Of a stretch of 64,000 bases of DNA, positions 7,840 to 15,280 are shown one piece after another. How positions within the stretch are numbered: the first letter of the stretch is position 1; each line of letters starts with the position of its first letter. Made by a program: the position numbers and the translations under genes. A model generated the notes under the pieces. The model saw nothing but the letters and a program-made list of their open reading frames with translations, searched no databases and was not told where the DNA came from. Source of the stretch: Paractinoplanes bogorensis (GTDB taxonomy: Bacteria; Actinomycetota; Actinomycetes; Mycobacteriales; Micromonosporaceae); contig NZ_JAHKKG010000012.1 in the NCBI RefSeq assembly GCF_018829635.1, forward strand, positions 1 through 64,000, read 5' to 3'.

Positions 7840-8448
7840 ATGGCCGCCAGCCGTCTGCCCTATCCGCTCACACTGACGGGGGACGGCATCATCCTGCGCG
7901 AATGGCGGTCCGAAGACCTCGACGACCTGGTCCGCATGCTCGACGAACCCGAGATCGCCCGGTGGTCGCCGATGCCGTCGCCGTTCGACGTCGAGGCGGG
8001 CATCGACTATCTGAAGCGCTGCTATCAGAGCCGGGTCGGCGGCCGCCGCATCCAGCTCGCGATCACGACCGACGGCGCGCGCCCGCTCGGCGAGGTCACC
8101 CTGTTCGGCGTCGACCTCGGCCTGCGCGAGGCCGAACTGGGCTATCTCGTCGACGCGCAGGAACGGCGACGAGGGCTCGCGTCGGGTGCTTTGTCACTTC
8201 TTTCCGCGTACGCCCGCAGCAGTCTCCATCTCAACCGGCTGCTCCTGCGCATCGACGCCCGAAACGCCGGAAGCGCCGCCGTGGCCCAGCGCTGCGGTTA
8301 TCGGCTCACCGGCGAACCGCCCATCCTGCAAGAGGGCCCGTACGGCTCGAGCCGGCTCGACACCTGGGAACTCGTCGAGGGTCAGGCCGGCACGCGCCGT
8401 GATCGTCTGAAAAATGTCGCCGCCCGGCGGTACGGTCGTCGCACCTAG
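7840..8448 (+). CDS. GNAT family N-acetyltransferase (RimJ/RimL-like)
   Basis: The 202-residue protein fits the Acetyltransf_3 family. It starts with the substrate-side strand LTGDGIILREWRSEDLDDLV, has the beta-4/acetyl-CoA loop region YLVDAQERRRGLASGAL (the R/Q-x-x-G-x-A/G loop) and ends with the LNRLLLRIDARNAGSAAVAQRCGY block. These enzymes acetylate amino groups of proteins, antibiotics or metabolites; the acceptor is unknown. ATG 7840 has GCAGGA 7 bases upstream. A 24-codon longer frame from 7768 is possible but lacks a ribosome site. Confidence 0.82.
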   Translation: MAASRLPYPLTLTGDGIILREWRSEDLDDLVRMLDEPEIARWSPMPSPFDVEAGIDYLKRCYQSRVGGRRIQLAITTDGARPLGEVTLFGVDLGLREAELGYLVDAQERRRGLASGALSLLSAYARSSLHLNRLLLRIDARNAGSAAVAQRCGYRLTGEPPILQEGPYGSSRLDTWELVEGQAGTRRDRLKNVAARRYGRRT

Positions 8449-8512
8449 GCTCTTTGCCGGTGTGGGGCCGGAGCTCCCACCTCGGCGCGGAGCACTTGGA
8501 CGAGGGGGTGCC

Positions 8513-9610
8513 GTGGTCGACGTCGATCGTGCGCAAGTGATGGCCTACCGGGTGGCCACGCTGGGTCTCGCCGAACGCGGCTCGGCCCGGCCCGCCGACC
8601 TGCCCGTCCTCGATCTCGGGGTGCAGGAATACACGCCCGGCTCGGCCCAGGTCGCGCTGGCCGCCCGCACCAGCGCCGACGCCGCCGACGACCGGCTGGT
8701 CACCGTCTGGGCCGCGCGCGGGGCACCCCACCTGCATCGTCGCGCCGACCTGAAGACGCTCGTCCGGCAGCTGTGGCCGATCAGCGACGCCGACGCGGCG
8801 GCGCGCATCAAGAGCGGCCAGATTCCCGAGGGCGCGAAACTCGGTCTCGAGGCGTTCCGGGTCACCGCCCAGGCCTTCCGCGACGTGGTCAAGGAGCCGA
8901 TGCCCCGCGGCGAGGTGAGCACCGAGGTCAGCCAGCGGGTGCCGGAGGCGCTGACGTACGAGTGCCGCAGTTGCCGGGCGCGGCACATCGCCGGCAACAT
9001 CTGGCAGCACTCCGGGCTGGCCGGCGGCGTCGAGGTGCAGTCACGCGGGCGCGACGCGATGCTCGGCCCGTTGCGCAACGCGCCGCCCATGCCGAAGAAG
9101 AACGCCGGCGCCGACGAGCTGACCCTGAGCTATCTGCGCTTCCTGGGCCCGGCCGGTCCGCTCGAGGTGGGGAAATATCTGGGCAGCTCGACCGCCGAGA
9201 TGAAATCCGTCTGGCCCGACGACCGGCTGACCCAGGTGACTGTGGAGGGTCGCAAGGTCTGGCTGCCGGCCGACGCGGTCGACGCTCTGGAGGCGGCCGG
9301 CCCGGTGCCGGGCGTCCGATTCGTCCCGCCGATGGACCCGCTGCTGCAGGCCCGCGATCGCGACGTCCTGGTGCCCGATCGTGAGCAGCAGAAGGAGGTT
9401 TGGCGCATTCTCGGCAATCCGGGCGCGCTGCTCGTCGACGGCGAGGTGGCCGGGGTCTGGCGAGCCAAGATGTCCGGCAAGAAGCGGGTGGATCTGACGA
9501 TTACGACATTCGGGTCGCTGTCCGCCGCTCGCCGCAAACAGGTCGAGAAGGAGTCGGTTGAGGTCGCGCGGGCTCGCGAGGTCCCCGAGGTCAAGGTCGT
9601 CTTCGAATAA
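8513..9610 (+). CDS. Winged-helix DNA-binding domain protein (HTH_42 / AlkZ-like)
   Basis: This 365-residue protein is of the HTH_42 type, the superfamily that contains the DNA glycosylases AlkZ/YcaQ. Typical parts are the early AQVMAYRVATLGLAER helix, the APHLHRRADLKTLV segment, the central FLGPAGPLEVGKYLG winged-helix module and the late FVPPMDPLLQARDRDVL and GALLVDGEVAGVWR blocks. A cysteine pair in YECRSCRARH (near residue 155) is unusual. Whether the catalytic Q-x-Q/Q-x-D motif of AlkZ is kept is unclear, so a glycosylase activity is not claimed. GTG 8513 follows GAGGGGG; the frame extending to 8414 overlaps the GNAT gene. Confidence 0.78.
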   Translation: MVDVDRAQVMAYRVATLGLAERGSARPADLPVLDLGVQEYTPGSAQVALAARTSADAADDRLVTVWAARGAPHLHRRADLKTLVRQLWPISDADAAARIKSGQIPEGAKLGLEAFRVTAQAFRDVVKEPMPRGEVSTEVSQRVPEALTYECRSCRARHIAGNIWQHSGLAGGVEVQSRGRDAMLGPLRNAPPMPKKNAGADELTLSYLRFLGPAGPLEVGKYLGSSTAEMKSVWPDDRLTQVTVEGRKVWLPADAVDALEAAGPVPGVRFVPPMDPLLQARDRDVLVPDREQQKEVWRILGNPGALLVDGEVAGVWRAKMSGKKRVDLTITTFGSLSAARRKQVEKESVEVARAREVPEVKVVFE

Positions 9611-9718
9611 CTGCGGCAATCTGGAGGTATCCGAAAGGCAACGCGTGAGTAACAATGGCATTGATCGGGGTGCGTGCCGGTCGATCGGGATGGCCGCGGG
9701 CCGACCGGAGGTGGCGAC

Positions 9719-10030
9719 ATGTTGAGCAGGGAAGACAGCCGACGGCTGGCACAGTTGGAGCGTCAGCTGAGGCGTGACGACCCCGAGTTCTGTGCCCGCA
9801 TGACCAGCGGCCGACTCGAAGCTCCGCGCCCCAAACGCCCGTCTTTGTCGCTGGTGCTCACCGCCGTGGTCATCTGGACCGCGGCCGTGATCCTCGCCGT
9901 GCTCGGCTGGTGGGTCGCCGCCGCGGCCGCGGCCTTCTTCGCCATCCTGGTGATCGCCGCAGCCGTATTGCGCCGTCCGCCGGGTCGGCCGCGCCGCATC
10001 ACGCCCGACGAGCTTCCGCCTTTGCACTGA
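9719..10030 (+). CDS. DUF3040 small membrane protein
   Basis: The 103-residue protein starts MLSREDSRRLAQLERQLRRDDPEF, the cytosolic N-terminus of DUF3040 proteins, followed by a basic stretch and two close hydrophobic segments (about residues 43-60 and 63-82). It ends in RRPPGRPRRITPDELPPLH. Family function is unknown. GGAGGTGG lies 5 bases before ATG 9719, which decides the start over an upstream in-frame ATG at 9674. The last 22 codons are partly duplicated in tandem just beyond the stop. Confidence 0.85.
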   Translation: MLSREDSRRLAQLERQLRRDDPEFCARMTSGRLEAPRPKRPSLSLVLTAVVIWTAAVILAVLGWWVAAAAAAFFAILVIAAAVLRRPPGRPRRITPDELPPLH

Positions 10031-10101
10031 AACCGGCGCCGTCCGCTGAGCCGGCCGCGCCGCGTCACCCCCGACGAGTTCCCGCCTCTGCACTGAAACC
10101 G
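9970..10101 (+). repeat. 66-bp imperfect tandem duplication across a gene's 3' end
   Basis: Copy 1 (9970-10035) encodes the last residues of the DUF3040 gene and its TGA. Copy 2 (10036-10101) repeats the same bases with about nine differences and would encode RPLSRPRRVTPDEFPPLH followed by another TGA, but it lies after the first stop. The period is 66 bases (22 codons). It looks like a slipped-strand duplication that left a silent spare C-terminus. Confidence 0.8.
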
Positions 10102-10121
10102 GCGCTGACCTCCATGCAGGC

Positions 10122-10159
10122 GGAAAGGCGACGCCGGTGAGAGTTGGCGCCGCCTTTCC
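10122..10159. terminator. Hairpin terminator between convergent genes
   Basis: GGAAAGGCG (10122-10130) pairs with CGCCTTTCC (10151-10159), and after one mismatch CGCC pairs with GGCG, leaving a 10-base loop. It lies between the DUF3040 gene and the convergent glycosyltransferase gene and could serve both. The T tract is short. Confidence 0.65.
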
Positions 10160-10211
10160 TGGGGCCTGAGGCCGGGGGTGCCCTCCGTCGCGGGCACGAC
10201 TTCGGCGGTGC

Positions 10212-11456
10212 TCAGGCCCTGGCTTCCTGTCGTCTCTCCTGGCGGGAACGGAACACCCAGATCCGCAGGAGCAGGAAGCGGACCGCGGTGGCCAGCAGGT
10301 TGGCCAGGATCAGGACGGTCAGCTCGACCGGCTTGGTCGGCGCCGAGTGCAGCGATCCCAGCAACGCCAGTGCCCCGCTGGTCAGCCCCAGCCCGATCCC
10401 GAAGACGATCAGACCCTGCGCCTGGTGACGCCACGCGCCGTCGTTGCCCCGCACCTTGAACGTCAGCCGGCGGTTGGCCGCGGTGTTGGCGATCGCGGTG
10501 ACCAGCAGCGCCACGAAATTCGCCCACTGTGGACCCAGGCCCAGCCGCAACAACGCGTACAGGGCCAGGTAGGCCAGCGTGCTCGCCGCCCCGACGGCAG
10601 CGAACCGGATCAGCTGCCCGGTCAGCCCGGCCGGAACCCCCTCGACCGGCAGCGGGTTGCGGCCCAGCTGATCGCGCAGCGTGGCCAGCGGCAGACGACC
10701 CGACCCGAACGCGCGCAACAGCCGCACGATCCCCTTCAGGTCGGCCACCGCCGTCGACACGATGTCGACGCGGCTGTCCGGGTCGTCCACCCAGTCGACC
10801 GGCACCTCGTGGATCCGCAGCCCGGCCCGCTCGGCCAGCACCAGCATCTCGGTGTCGAAGAACCAGCCGGTGTCCTCGACCATCGGCAGCAGTCGTTCGG
10901 CCACGTCCGACCGGATCGCCTTGAACCCGCACTGCGCGTCGGAGAACCGGGCGGCCAGCGTGCCCCGCAGGATCAGGTTGTAGCTGCGCGAGATGAACTC
11001 CCGCTTCGCCCCGCGCACGACCCGCGACCCACGGGCCAGCCGGGAGCCGATGGCCAGGTCGGAATGCCCGCTGATCAGCGGGGCGACCAGGGGCAGCAGC
11101 GCACCCAGATCGGTCGACAGGTCCACATCCATGTAGGCCAGCACGGCCGCGTCGGAGTGGGTCCACACATACTTCAGAGCCCGCCCGCGCCCCTTCTCCG
11201 GCAGGTGCACCCACTCGACCTCAGCGAACTCGCCGGCCAGCCAGTGCGCCACACTCGCCGTCGAGTCGGTGCTGGCGTTGTCGGCGATCGTGATGCGGAA
11301 GCGGTAGGGAAAATACGTTCGCAGGTACGCGTGCAGCCGCCGAACGCAGGGCTCGAGGTCGCTCTCCTCGTTGTAGACGGGCACGACCACGTCGAGCACC
11401 GGGGAATCGAATCGGGTCGGCGTCCCGGCCGTCGAGGGCTGCGTCGAAAGGCTCAT
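10212..11456 (-). CDS. Glycosyltransferase family 2 fused to GtrA-like membrane domain
   Basis: The 414-residue protein has an N-terminal GT-A domain: DVVVPVYNEESDLEPCV near residue 22, IADNASTDST, and the metal-binding AYMDVDLSTDLGALLP. This places it with dolichyl/polyprenyl-phosphate mannosyl- or glucosyltransferases. The last 130 residues hold four membrane helices starting QLIRFAAVGAASTLAYLALY, the GtrA/DPMS domain. The enzyme would load a sugar on polyprenyl phosphate at the inner membrane face and help flip or use it. The neighbouring GT39 enzyme uses such a donor. ATG 11456 is chosen; a GTG at 11486 is in frame. Confidence 0.87.
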   Translation of the reverse strand: MSLSTQPSTAGTPTRFDSPVLDVVVPVYNEESDLEPCVRRLHAYLRTYFPYRFRITIADNASTDSTASVAHWLAGEFAEVEWVHLPEKGRGRALKYVWTHSDAAVLAYMDVDLSTDLGALLPLVAPLISGHSDLAIGSRLARGSRVVRGAKREFISRSYNLILRGTLAARFSDAQCGFKAIRSDVAERLLPMVEDTGWFFDTEMLVLAERAGLRIHEVPVDWVDDPDSRVDIVSTAVADLKGIVRLLRAFGSGRLPLATLRDQLGRNPLPVEGVPAGLTGQLIRFAAVGAASTLAYLALYALLRLGLGPQWANFVALLVTAIANTAANRRLTFKVRGNDGAWRHQAQGLIVFGIGLGLTSGALALLGSLHSAPTKPVELTVLILANLLATAVRFLLLRIWVFRSRQERRQEARA

Positions 11457-11541
11457 GCGACAACCATGATCGAGCCGCCTGAGCACGATTTATGGCGCTC
11501 CTGTGCCGTCGCTGTGAGGCGGTGTGACCTGCAAAACACGA

Positions 11542-11573
11542 ATCGGCCGGCGCCCTTCCGGAAGCCGGCCGAT
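11542..11573. terminator. 10-bp stem hairpin
   Basis: ATCGGCCGGC (11542-11551) pairs perfectly with GCCGGCCGAT (11564-11573) around a 12-base loop. It lies between the GT39 gene and the GT2-GtrA gene on the same strand and may end the upstream transcript. No strong T tract is present. Confidence 0.5.
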
Positions 11574-11651
11574 CTTGAAGTCGAGCCCAATCAGACCCCG
11601 CCCTCCCAAGGGGGCGCCCCCGCATCCATTGTGGGGGAATTGGGGGATCTT

Positions 11652-11703
11652 GGCCGAGCGCCCTGTGGATGGAGCGTGATTGTGGATGGGCGGGCGCTCG
11701 GCC
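11652..11703 (-). terminator. Long-loop inverted repeat after the GT39 gene
   Basis: GGCCGAGCGCCC (11652-11663) and GGGCGCTCGGCC (11692-11703) are perfect 12-base complements around a 28-base loop that contains two TGTGGATGG copies. It begins 9 bases beyond the GT39 stop on the minus strand. A terminator role is inferred from position. Confidence 0.45.
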
Positions 11704-11712
11704 GGGAACGTG

Positions 11713-13893
11713 CTAGGCGGTTGTTGTTGTCGTGGGCTGGGTCAGGTCGTAGACCGTGGTGCTGCCGACGGTCTGGGCGGTGAAGTTCTCGGACACCCAG
11801 GTGGCGATCTCGGAGCTGGCGCTGCTGCCGCCCGAGTTGCTGCGGCCGCCGCCGAAGCCGCCACCGCCGATGAAGTAGTGGATTTTGCCCTCGGCCACGT
11901 ACTGCTGGAACTGGGCCAAGGTGGGGGACGGGTCGCTGCCGTTGAAGCCGCCGACTGCCATGACCGGGTCGCCGGTCGCGAGCTGGTAACCGGAGGCGTT
12001 CTGGGAGCCGACTGCGGCCGCGGCCCAGGTGTACTGGTCGGCGTTCGCCTCGAGCAGGGACTTCATCTCGTCGCTGACCGTTGCGGCGTCGAGCAGGCCG
12101 CCGGCGCCGCCACCGCCGCCCCGCATGCCGCCACCACCGTTGCCGCCCGGGAAGCCGCCACCCTGAGCGGTGCCGCCTTGAGCGGTGCCGCCTTGAGCGG
12201 TGCCGCCTTGAGCGGTGCCGCCTTGAGAGGTGCCGCCCTGGTTGTTGCCGCCGAAGCCGCCGCCGGGGAAACCGCCCTGGCCGCCGCCGGGGAAGCCACC
12301 GCCGCCGGGGAAGCCACCTCCACCGAAACCACCTCGACCGCCGCGACCGCCAGGGCCGCCGAAGCCGCCGGACGTTGCCGGCCCGGCCGACGGGATCGAG
12401 CCGGTGTGCGCCTCGGACGCGGTCTGCACGGCGTACGCGGCCGGCCCGGCCAGCACCGCCGCCAGCGAAACCCCGGCCGCCACCGCAGCCACCCGAGCCG
12501 GCAGCCGCAGGGTGCCGAGCAGCGCCACCGCCCCGACCAGCCCGCCGACCAGCACGACCCAGCGCAGCCAGGGCAGGAAGTCGGCGCTGCGGGCCAGCAG
12601 GTGATACGACCACCAGGCGCTGACCGCCACCGTCGCGGCCAGTGTGATCGTCGCGAAGACGTTGCTGCGGTGACGCCACAGCAGCACCGCCCCCATGCCG
12701 ACCACCGCGCCGACCGCCGGCGCCAGCGCCACCGTGTAGTACGCGTGGAAGATGCCCTGCATGAAGCTGAACACCAGGCCGGTGATCAGCAGCCAGCCGC
12801 CCCACAGGATCAGCCCGGCGCGCTGCCGGTCGGTCCGGGCCCGGCGGGCGGTGAGGACCAGGCCCGCCACCAGCAGGATCAGTGCGGCCGGGAGCAGCCA
12901 CGAGATCTGGCCACCCTGCGAGGAGTCGAACATGCGGGTCAGGCCGGTCGAGCCCCACATTCCGGTGCCCGTGCCGCCGCCTCCACCACCGCCGACGCTG
13001 CCGGTCTCGTTGCCGTTGAGTCGGCCCAGGCCGTTGTAGCCGAGGGTGAGCTCGAGGATGCTGTTGTTCTGCGAGCCGCCGATGTAGGGCCGCATCGAGG
13101 CCGGCACCAGTTCGACGATCGCGATGTACCAGCCGGCCGACACCACTACGGCCAGGCCCGAGAGCAGCAGCTGCCAGATGCGCTTGCCCAGCTTGGGCGG
13201 CCCGGCGAACAGGTAGGCGAGCGCGAACGCGGGCACCACGAGCAGCGCCTGCAGCATCTTGGCCAGGAATCCGAAGCCGACGAACATCCCGGCCAGCACG
13301 ATCCACTTGGTCGAGCCGTTCTCGATGGCGCGCGTGGTCGCGTACGCACCGGCCACCATCAGCAGCACGAGCAGTGCGTCCGGGTTGTTGAAGCGGAACA
13401 TCAGCACGGCGATCGGGGTGAGCGCGAGCACCGCACCCGCGAGCAGACCCGCGGCCGGGCCGAACCAGCGCTTGACCGTGGCGTAAAGCAGGCCGACGCT
13501 GGCCACGCCCATGAGTGCCTGCGGCACCAGGATGCTCCACGAGTTGACGCCGAAGATCCGGGCCGAGAGCATCATCGGCCACAGCGCACCGGGCGTCTTG
13601 TCGACCGTGATCGAGTTGGCCGCGTCCGAGGAGCCGAAGAAGAACGCTTTCCAGCTCTCCGACCCGGCCTGCACGGAGGCCGAGTAGAACGCGTTGGCCC
13701 AGCCGTTCTTGCCGAGACCCCAGATGTAGAGGACTCCGGTGAGCACGAGCAGGGCGAGAAGGGACGGGCGGACCCAGGACGGGTCGGCGCCGCTTCCCAG
13801 GAAGAAACGCTGGACGCGGGAACGGTGCCGGACCGGCGGTGGCGTCGGCAGGTCGGGCGCGACCGGCGGCGGGACGGGCAACGTCGTCGTCAT
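11713..13893 (-). CDS. GT39-family (PMT/ArnT-like) polyprenyl-sugar transferase with glycine-rich tail
   Basis: The 726-residue integral membrane enzyme has a conserved first outer loop (LGKNGWANAFYSASVQAG, then SITVDKTPGALWPMMLS) that matches the GT39/PMT_2 group, with the DKTP segment supplying the catalytic acid. About ten membrane helices follow. Such proteins move a sugar from polyprenyl phosphate to an outside acceptor. After the last helix comes a Gly-rich region (about 505-600) with five GGTxQ repeats, then a conserved outer C-terminal domain ending FTAQTVGSTTVYDLTQP. ATG 13893 has GGAGAG 7 bases upstream. The GT2-GtrA enzyme downstream could make its lipid-linked donor. Confidence 0.88.
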   Translation of the reverse strand: MTTTLPVPPPVAPDLPTPPPVRHRSRVQRFFLGSGADPSWVRPSLLALLVLTGVLYIWGLGKNGWANAFYSASVQAGSESWKAFFFGSSDAANSITVDKTPGALWPMMLSARIFGVNSWSILVPQALMGVASVGLLYATVKRWFGPAAGLLAGAVLALTPIAVLMFRFNNPDALLVLLMVAGAYATTRAIENGSTKWIVLAGMFVGFGFLAKMLQALLVVPAFALAYLFAGPPKLGKRIWQLLLSGLAVVVSAGWYIAIVELVPASMRPYIGGSQNNSILELTLGYNGLGRLNGNETGSVGGGGGGGTGTGMWGSTGLTRMFDSSQGGQISWLLPAALILLVAGLVLTARRARTDRQRAGLILWGGWLLITGLVFSFMQGIFHAYYTVALAPAVGAVVGMGAVLLWRHRSNVFATITLAATVAVSAWWSYHLLARSADFLPWLRWVVLVGGLVGAVALLGTLRLPARVAAVAAGVSLAAVLAGPAAYAVQTASEAHTGSIPSAGPATSGGFGGPGGRGGRGGFGGGGFPGGGGFPGGGQGGFPGGGFGGNNQGGTSQGGTAQGGTAQGGTAQGGTAQGGGFPGGNGGGGMRGGGGGAGGLLDAATVSDEMKSLLEANADQYTWAAAAVGSQNASGYQLATGDPVMAVGGFNGSDPSPTLAQFQQYVAEGKIHYFIGGGGFGGGRSNSGGSSASSEIATWVSENFTAQTVGSTTVYDLTQPTTTTTA
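12166..12240 (-). repeat. 15-bp coding tandem repeat (GGTAQ) x5
   Basis: Five copies of a 15-base unit (plus-strand AGCGGTGCCGCCTTG at 12166, 12181, 12196 and 12211, with a diverged fifth at 12226) encode GGTAQ/GGTSQ inside the glycine-rich linker of the GT39 enzyme. Four copies are identical at DNA level, so copy number is probably variable between strains. Confidence 0.9.
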
Positions 13894-14025
13894 CGAGGCT
13901 CTCCACTAAGTGGCGGATCTTTACCTCGATAACTGTCGGCGCGGGCCCTGTCCCGCCGTTATGCCGGTACTGTGCGCTAGCTGTGAGTCGTCGACCGGCC
14001 GGTCAAAGGTCAGCTGTAGGAAAGA
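13894..14025. other. Short intergenic region between DAHP synthase and GT39 genes
   Basis: Both flanking genes are on the minus strand, so this holds the GT39 promoter. The string AGCTGTGAGTCG occurs twice (about 13978 and 14030, the second touching the DAHP synthase stop), a short direct repeat. No clear terminator is visible after the DAHP synthase gene. Confidence 0.4.
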
Positions 14026-15108
14026 TCAGCTGTGAGTCGCGCGCCGCTTGGCCGAGGCCGACGCGAGCCGCTCCAGTACGGAGACGGTCGGGTCCCAGCC
14101 CATGCACGCGTCGGTCACCGACTGGCCGTAGACCAGTGATCCGCCCAGGTCCTGGCGGCCGGGCACCAGGAAGCTCTCCAGCATCACGCCGCTGATGCCG
14201 CGCTGCCCGGCCTCCATCTGCTGGGCCACGTCGTCGGCGACGATCGGCTGGCGCAGGTGGTCCTTGTTGCTGTTGCCGTGCGAGCAGTCGATCACCAGAC
14301 GCTCGGGAAGGGATGCGGCCCGCAGAAGAGCAAGCGCAGCGTCGACGTCGGATGCGCTGTAATTGGGCTTGCCCCCGCCGCCGCGCAGCACCAGGTGCGT
14401 GTCCGGGTTGCCGGAGGTGTGCAGGATGGCCGGCGTGCCCGAGTAGTCGATGCCGGGGAAGACGTGCGGCACCTCGGCCGCGTGGATCGCGTCGATCGCG
14501 GTGGCGATGCTGCCGTCGGGGCGGTTCTTCATCCCGATCGGCATCGACAGTCCCGAGGCGAGCTGCCGGTGCACCTGCGATTCCACCGTACGGGCTCCGA
14601 TCGCGCCCCAGCTCACGGTGTCGGCGATGTACTGCGGCGTGATCGGGTCGAGGAATTCGACGGCGGTCGGCAGCCCCCGGCCGACGATGTCGAGCAGCAG
14701 CCGCCGGGCGATCCGCAGGCCGGTGCCGACATCGCCGGTGCCGTCCAGAGCCGGGTCGTTGATCAGGCCCTTCCAGCCGACGGTGGAGCGCGGCTTCTCG
14801 AAGTACACGCGCATCACGATCAGCAGGTCGTCGGAGAAACGCTCGGTGGCGCCGGCCAGTAACGAGGCGTATTCGCCGGCCGCGACCGGGTCGTGCACGG
14901 AACACGGGCCGACGACGACCAGCAGCCGGGGATCTCGGCCATTGAGCACGTCCTCGACCTGGCGGCGGCCCTCCAGCACGGTGTCGTGCAACTCGCTCGT
15001 CAGCGGCAGCTCGTGGTGCAGCAGCGCGGGGCTCATCAGCGGGACGACGGCCTCGATGCGCTGGTCACGAACGCGCTGAACCTCGGGGGCAGTCACGGTG
15101 GTCTCCAC
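14026..15108 (-). CDS. aroG: Class I 3-deoxy-7-phosphoheptulonate (DAHP) synthase
   Basis: The 360-residue enzyme condenses phosphoenolpyruvate with erythrose-4-phosphate, the first step of the shikimate pathway. It is of the AroF/G/H type: VVVGPCSVHDPVAA, the MRVYFEKPRSTVGWKGLINDP block split over residues 130-150, PIGMKNRPDG, RGGGGKPNY and the metal/substrate motif IDCSHGNSNKDH are all present. GTG 15108 has GGCGGAG just upstream (a GTG at 15096 with GTGGAG is the alternative). The 5' leader carries a Phe-Tyr-Trp-Phe leader peptide and an intrinsic terminator, so it is probably regulated by attenuation. The gene lies directly behind a sensor-kinase gene. Confidence 0.93.
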   Translation of the reverse strand: METTVTAPEVQRVRDQRIEAVVPLMSPALLHHELPLTSELHDTVLEGRRQVEDVLNGRDPRLLVVVGPCSVHDPVAAGEYASLLAGATERFSDDLLIVMRVYFEKPRSTVGWKGLINDPALDGTGDVGTGLRIARRLLLDIVGRGLPTAVEFLDPITPQYIADTVSWGAIGARTVESQVHRQLASGLSMPIGMKNRPDGSIATAIDAIHAAEVPHVFPGIDYSGTPAILHTSGNPDTHLVLRGGGGKPNYSASDVDAALALLRAASLPERLVIDCSHGNSNKDHLRQPIVADDVAQQMEAGQRGISGVMLESFLVPGRQDLGGSLVYGQSVTDACMGWDPTVSVLERLASASAKRRATHS

Positions 15109-15140
15109 TTCTCCGCCGGCGCCCACCCTGAGTGCCGGCA

Positions 15141-15171
15141 AACAAAAAGGCAGCGACGTCGTGTCGCTGCC
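15141..15171 (-). terminator. Attenuator terminator in the DAHP synthase leader
   Basis: Read on the minus strand, GGCAGCGAC (15171-15163) pairs perfectly with GTCGCTGCC (15157-15149) around a 5-base loop and runs straight into TTTTTGTT (15148-15141). It lies 22 bases after the leader-peptide stop and 33 bases before the DAHP synthase start, so it would stop transcription before the enzyme gene unless it is prevented from forming. Confidence 0.85.
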
Positions 15172-15172
15172 C

Positions 15173-15234
15173 GGCCGGCTCTGGCGTGGTGTCTCAGTCG
15201 AAGGACATGGCTGAGGCACCGGCGGGAGCCGGCC
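15173..15234 (-). promoter_or_regulatory. Alternative RNA pairing segments of the attenuator
   Basis: GGCCGGCTC (15234-15226), just after the aromatic codons, is a perfect 9-base complement of GAGCCGGCC (15181-15173), which ends one base before the terminator stem. Nested inside, GGTGcCTCAG (15220-15211) pairs with CTGAGaCACC (15197-15188), spanning the leader stop. A bulged alternative, CCCGCCGG with CCGGCCGGG, would take two G residues of the terminator stem. The exact antiterminator needs folding. Confidence 0.5.
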
Positions 15235-15274
15235 TCGTAAACCAATAGAACTTCGGAGTCACGTCGGACAGCAT
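15194..15274 (-). CDS. Aromatic leader peptide (FYWF) for DAHP synthase attenuation
   Basis: The minus strand encodes a 26-residue peptide, MLSDVTPKFYWFTRPAPAGA then SAMSFD, with codons 9-12 (15250-15239) TTC TAT TGG TTT for Phe-Tyr-Trp-Phe. These are exactly the three amino acids that are end products of the pathway opened by the downstream enzyme. TGAGG lies four bases before the ATG and is formed partly by the TGA stop of the upstream histidine-kinase gene. Position, composition and the following terminator are the standard layout of ribosome-mediated attenuation. Too short for ordinary gene calling. Confidence 0.85.
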   Translation of the reverse strand: MLSDVTPKFYWFTRPAPAGASAMSFD

Positions 15275-15280
15275 AGCGCC

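Noticed and set aside
11580..11650. G-rich/C-rich stretch with AATTGGGGGATC as a possible small mobile repeat
   Set aside because: Only one copy is visible in the window and no target-site duplication could be identified.
11680..13932. A 750-codon open frame on the plus strand opposite the GT39 gene
   Set aside because: It is the antisense shadow of a GC-rich gene; the product is a string of Arg, Ala, Gly and Gln with no membrane helices or motifs, while the minus frame has clear GT39 motifs and a ribosome site.
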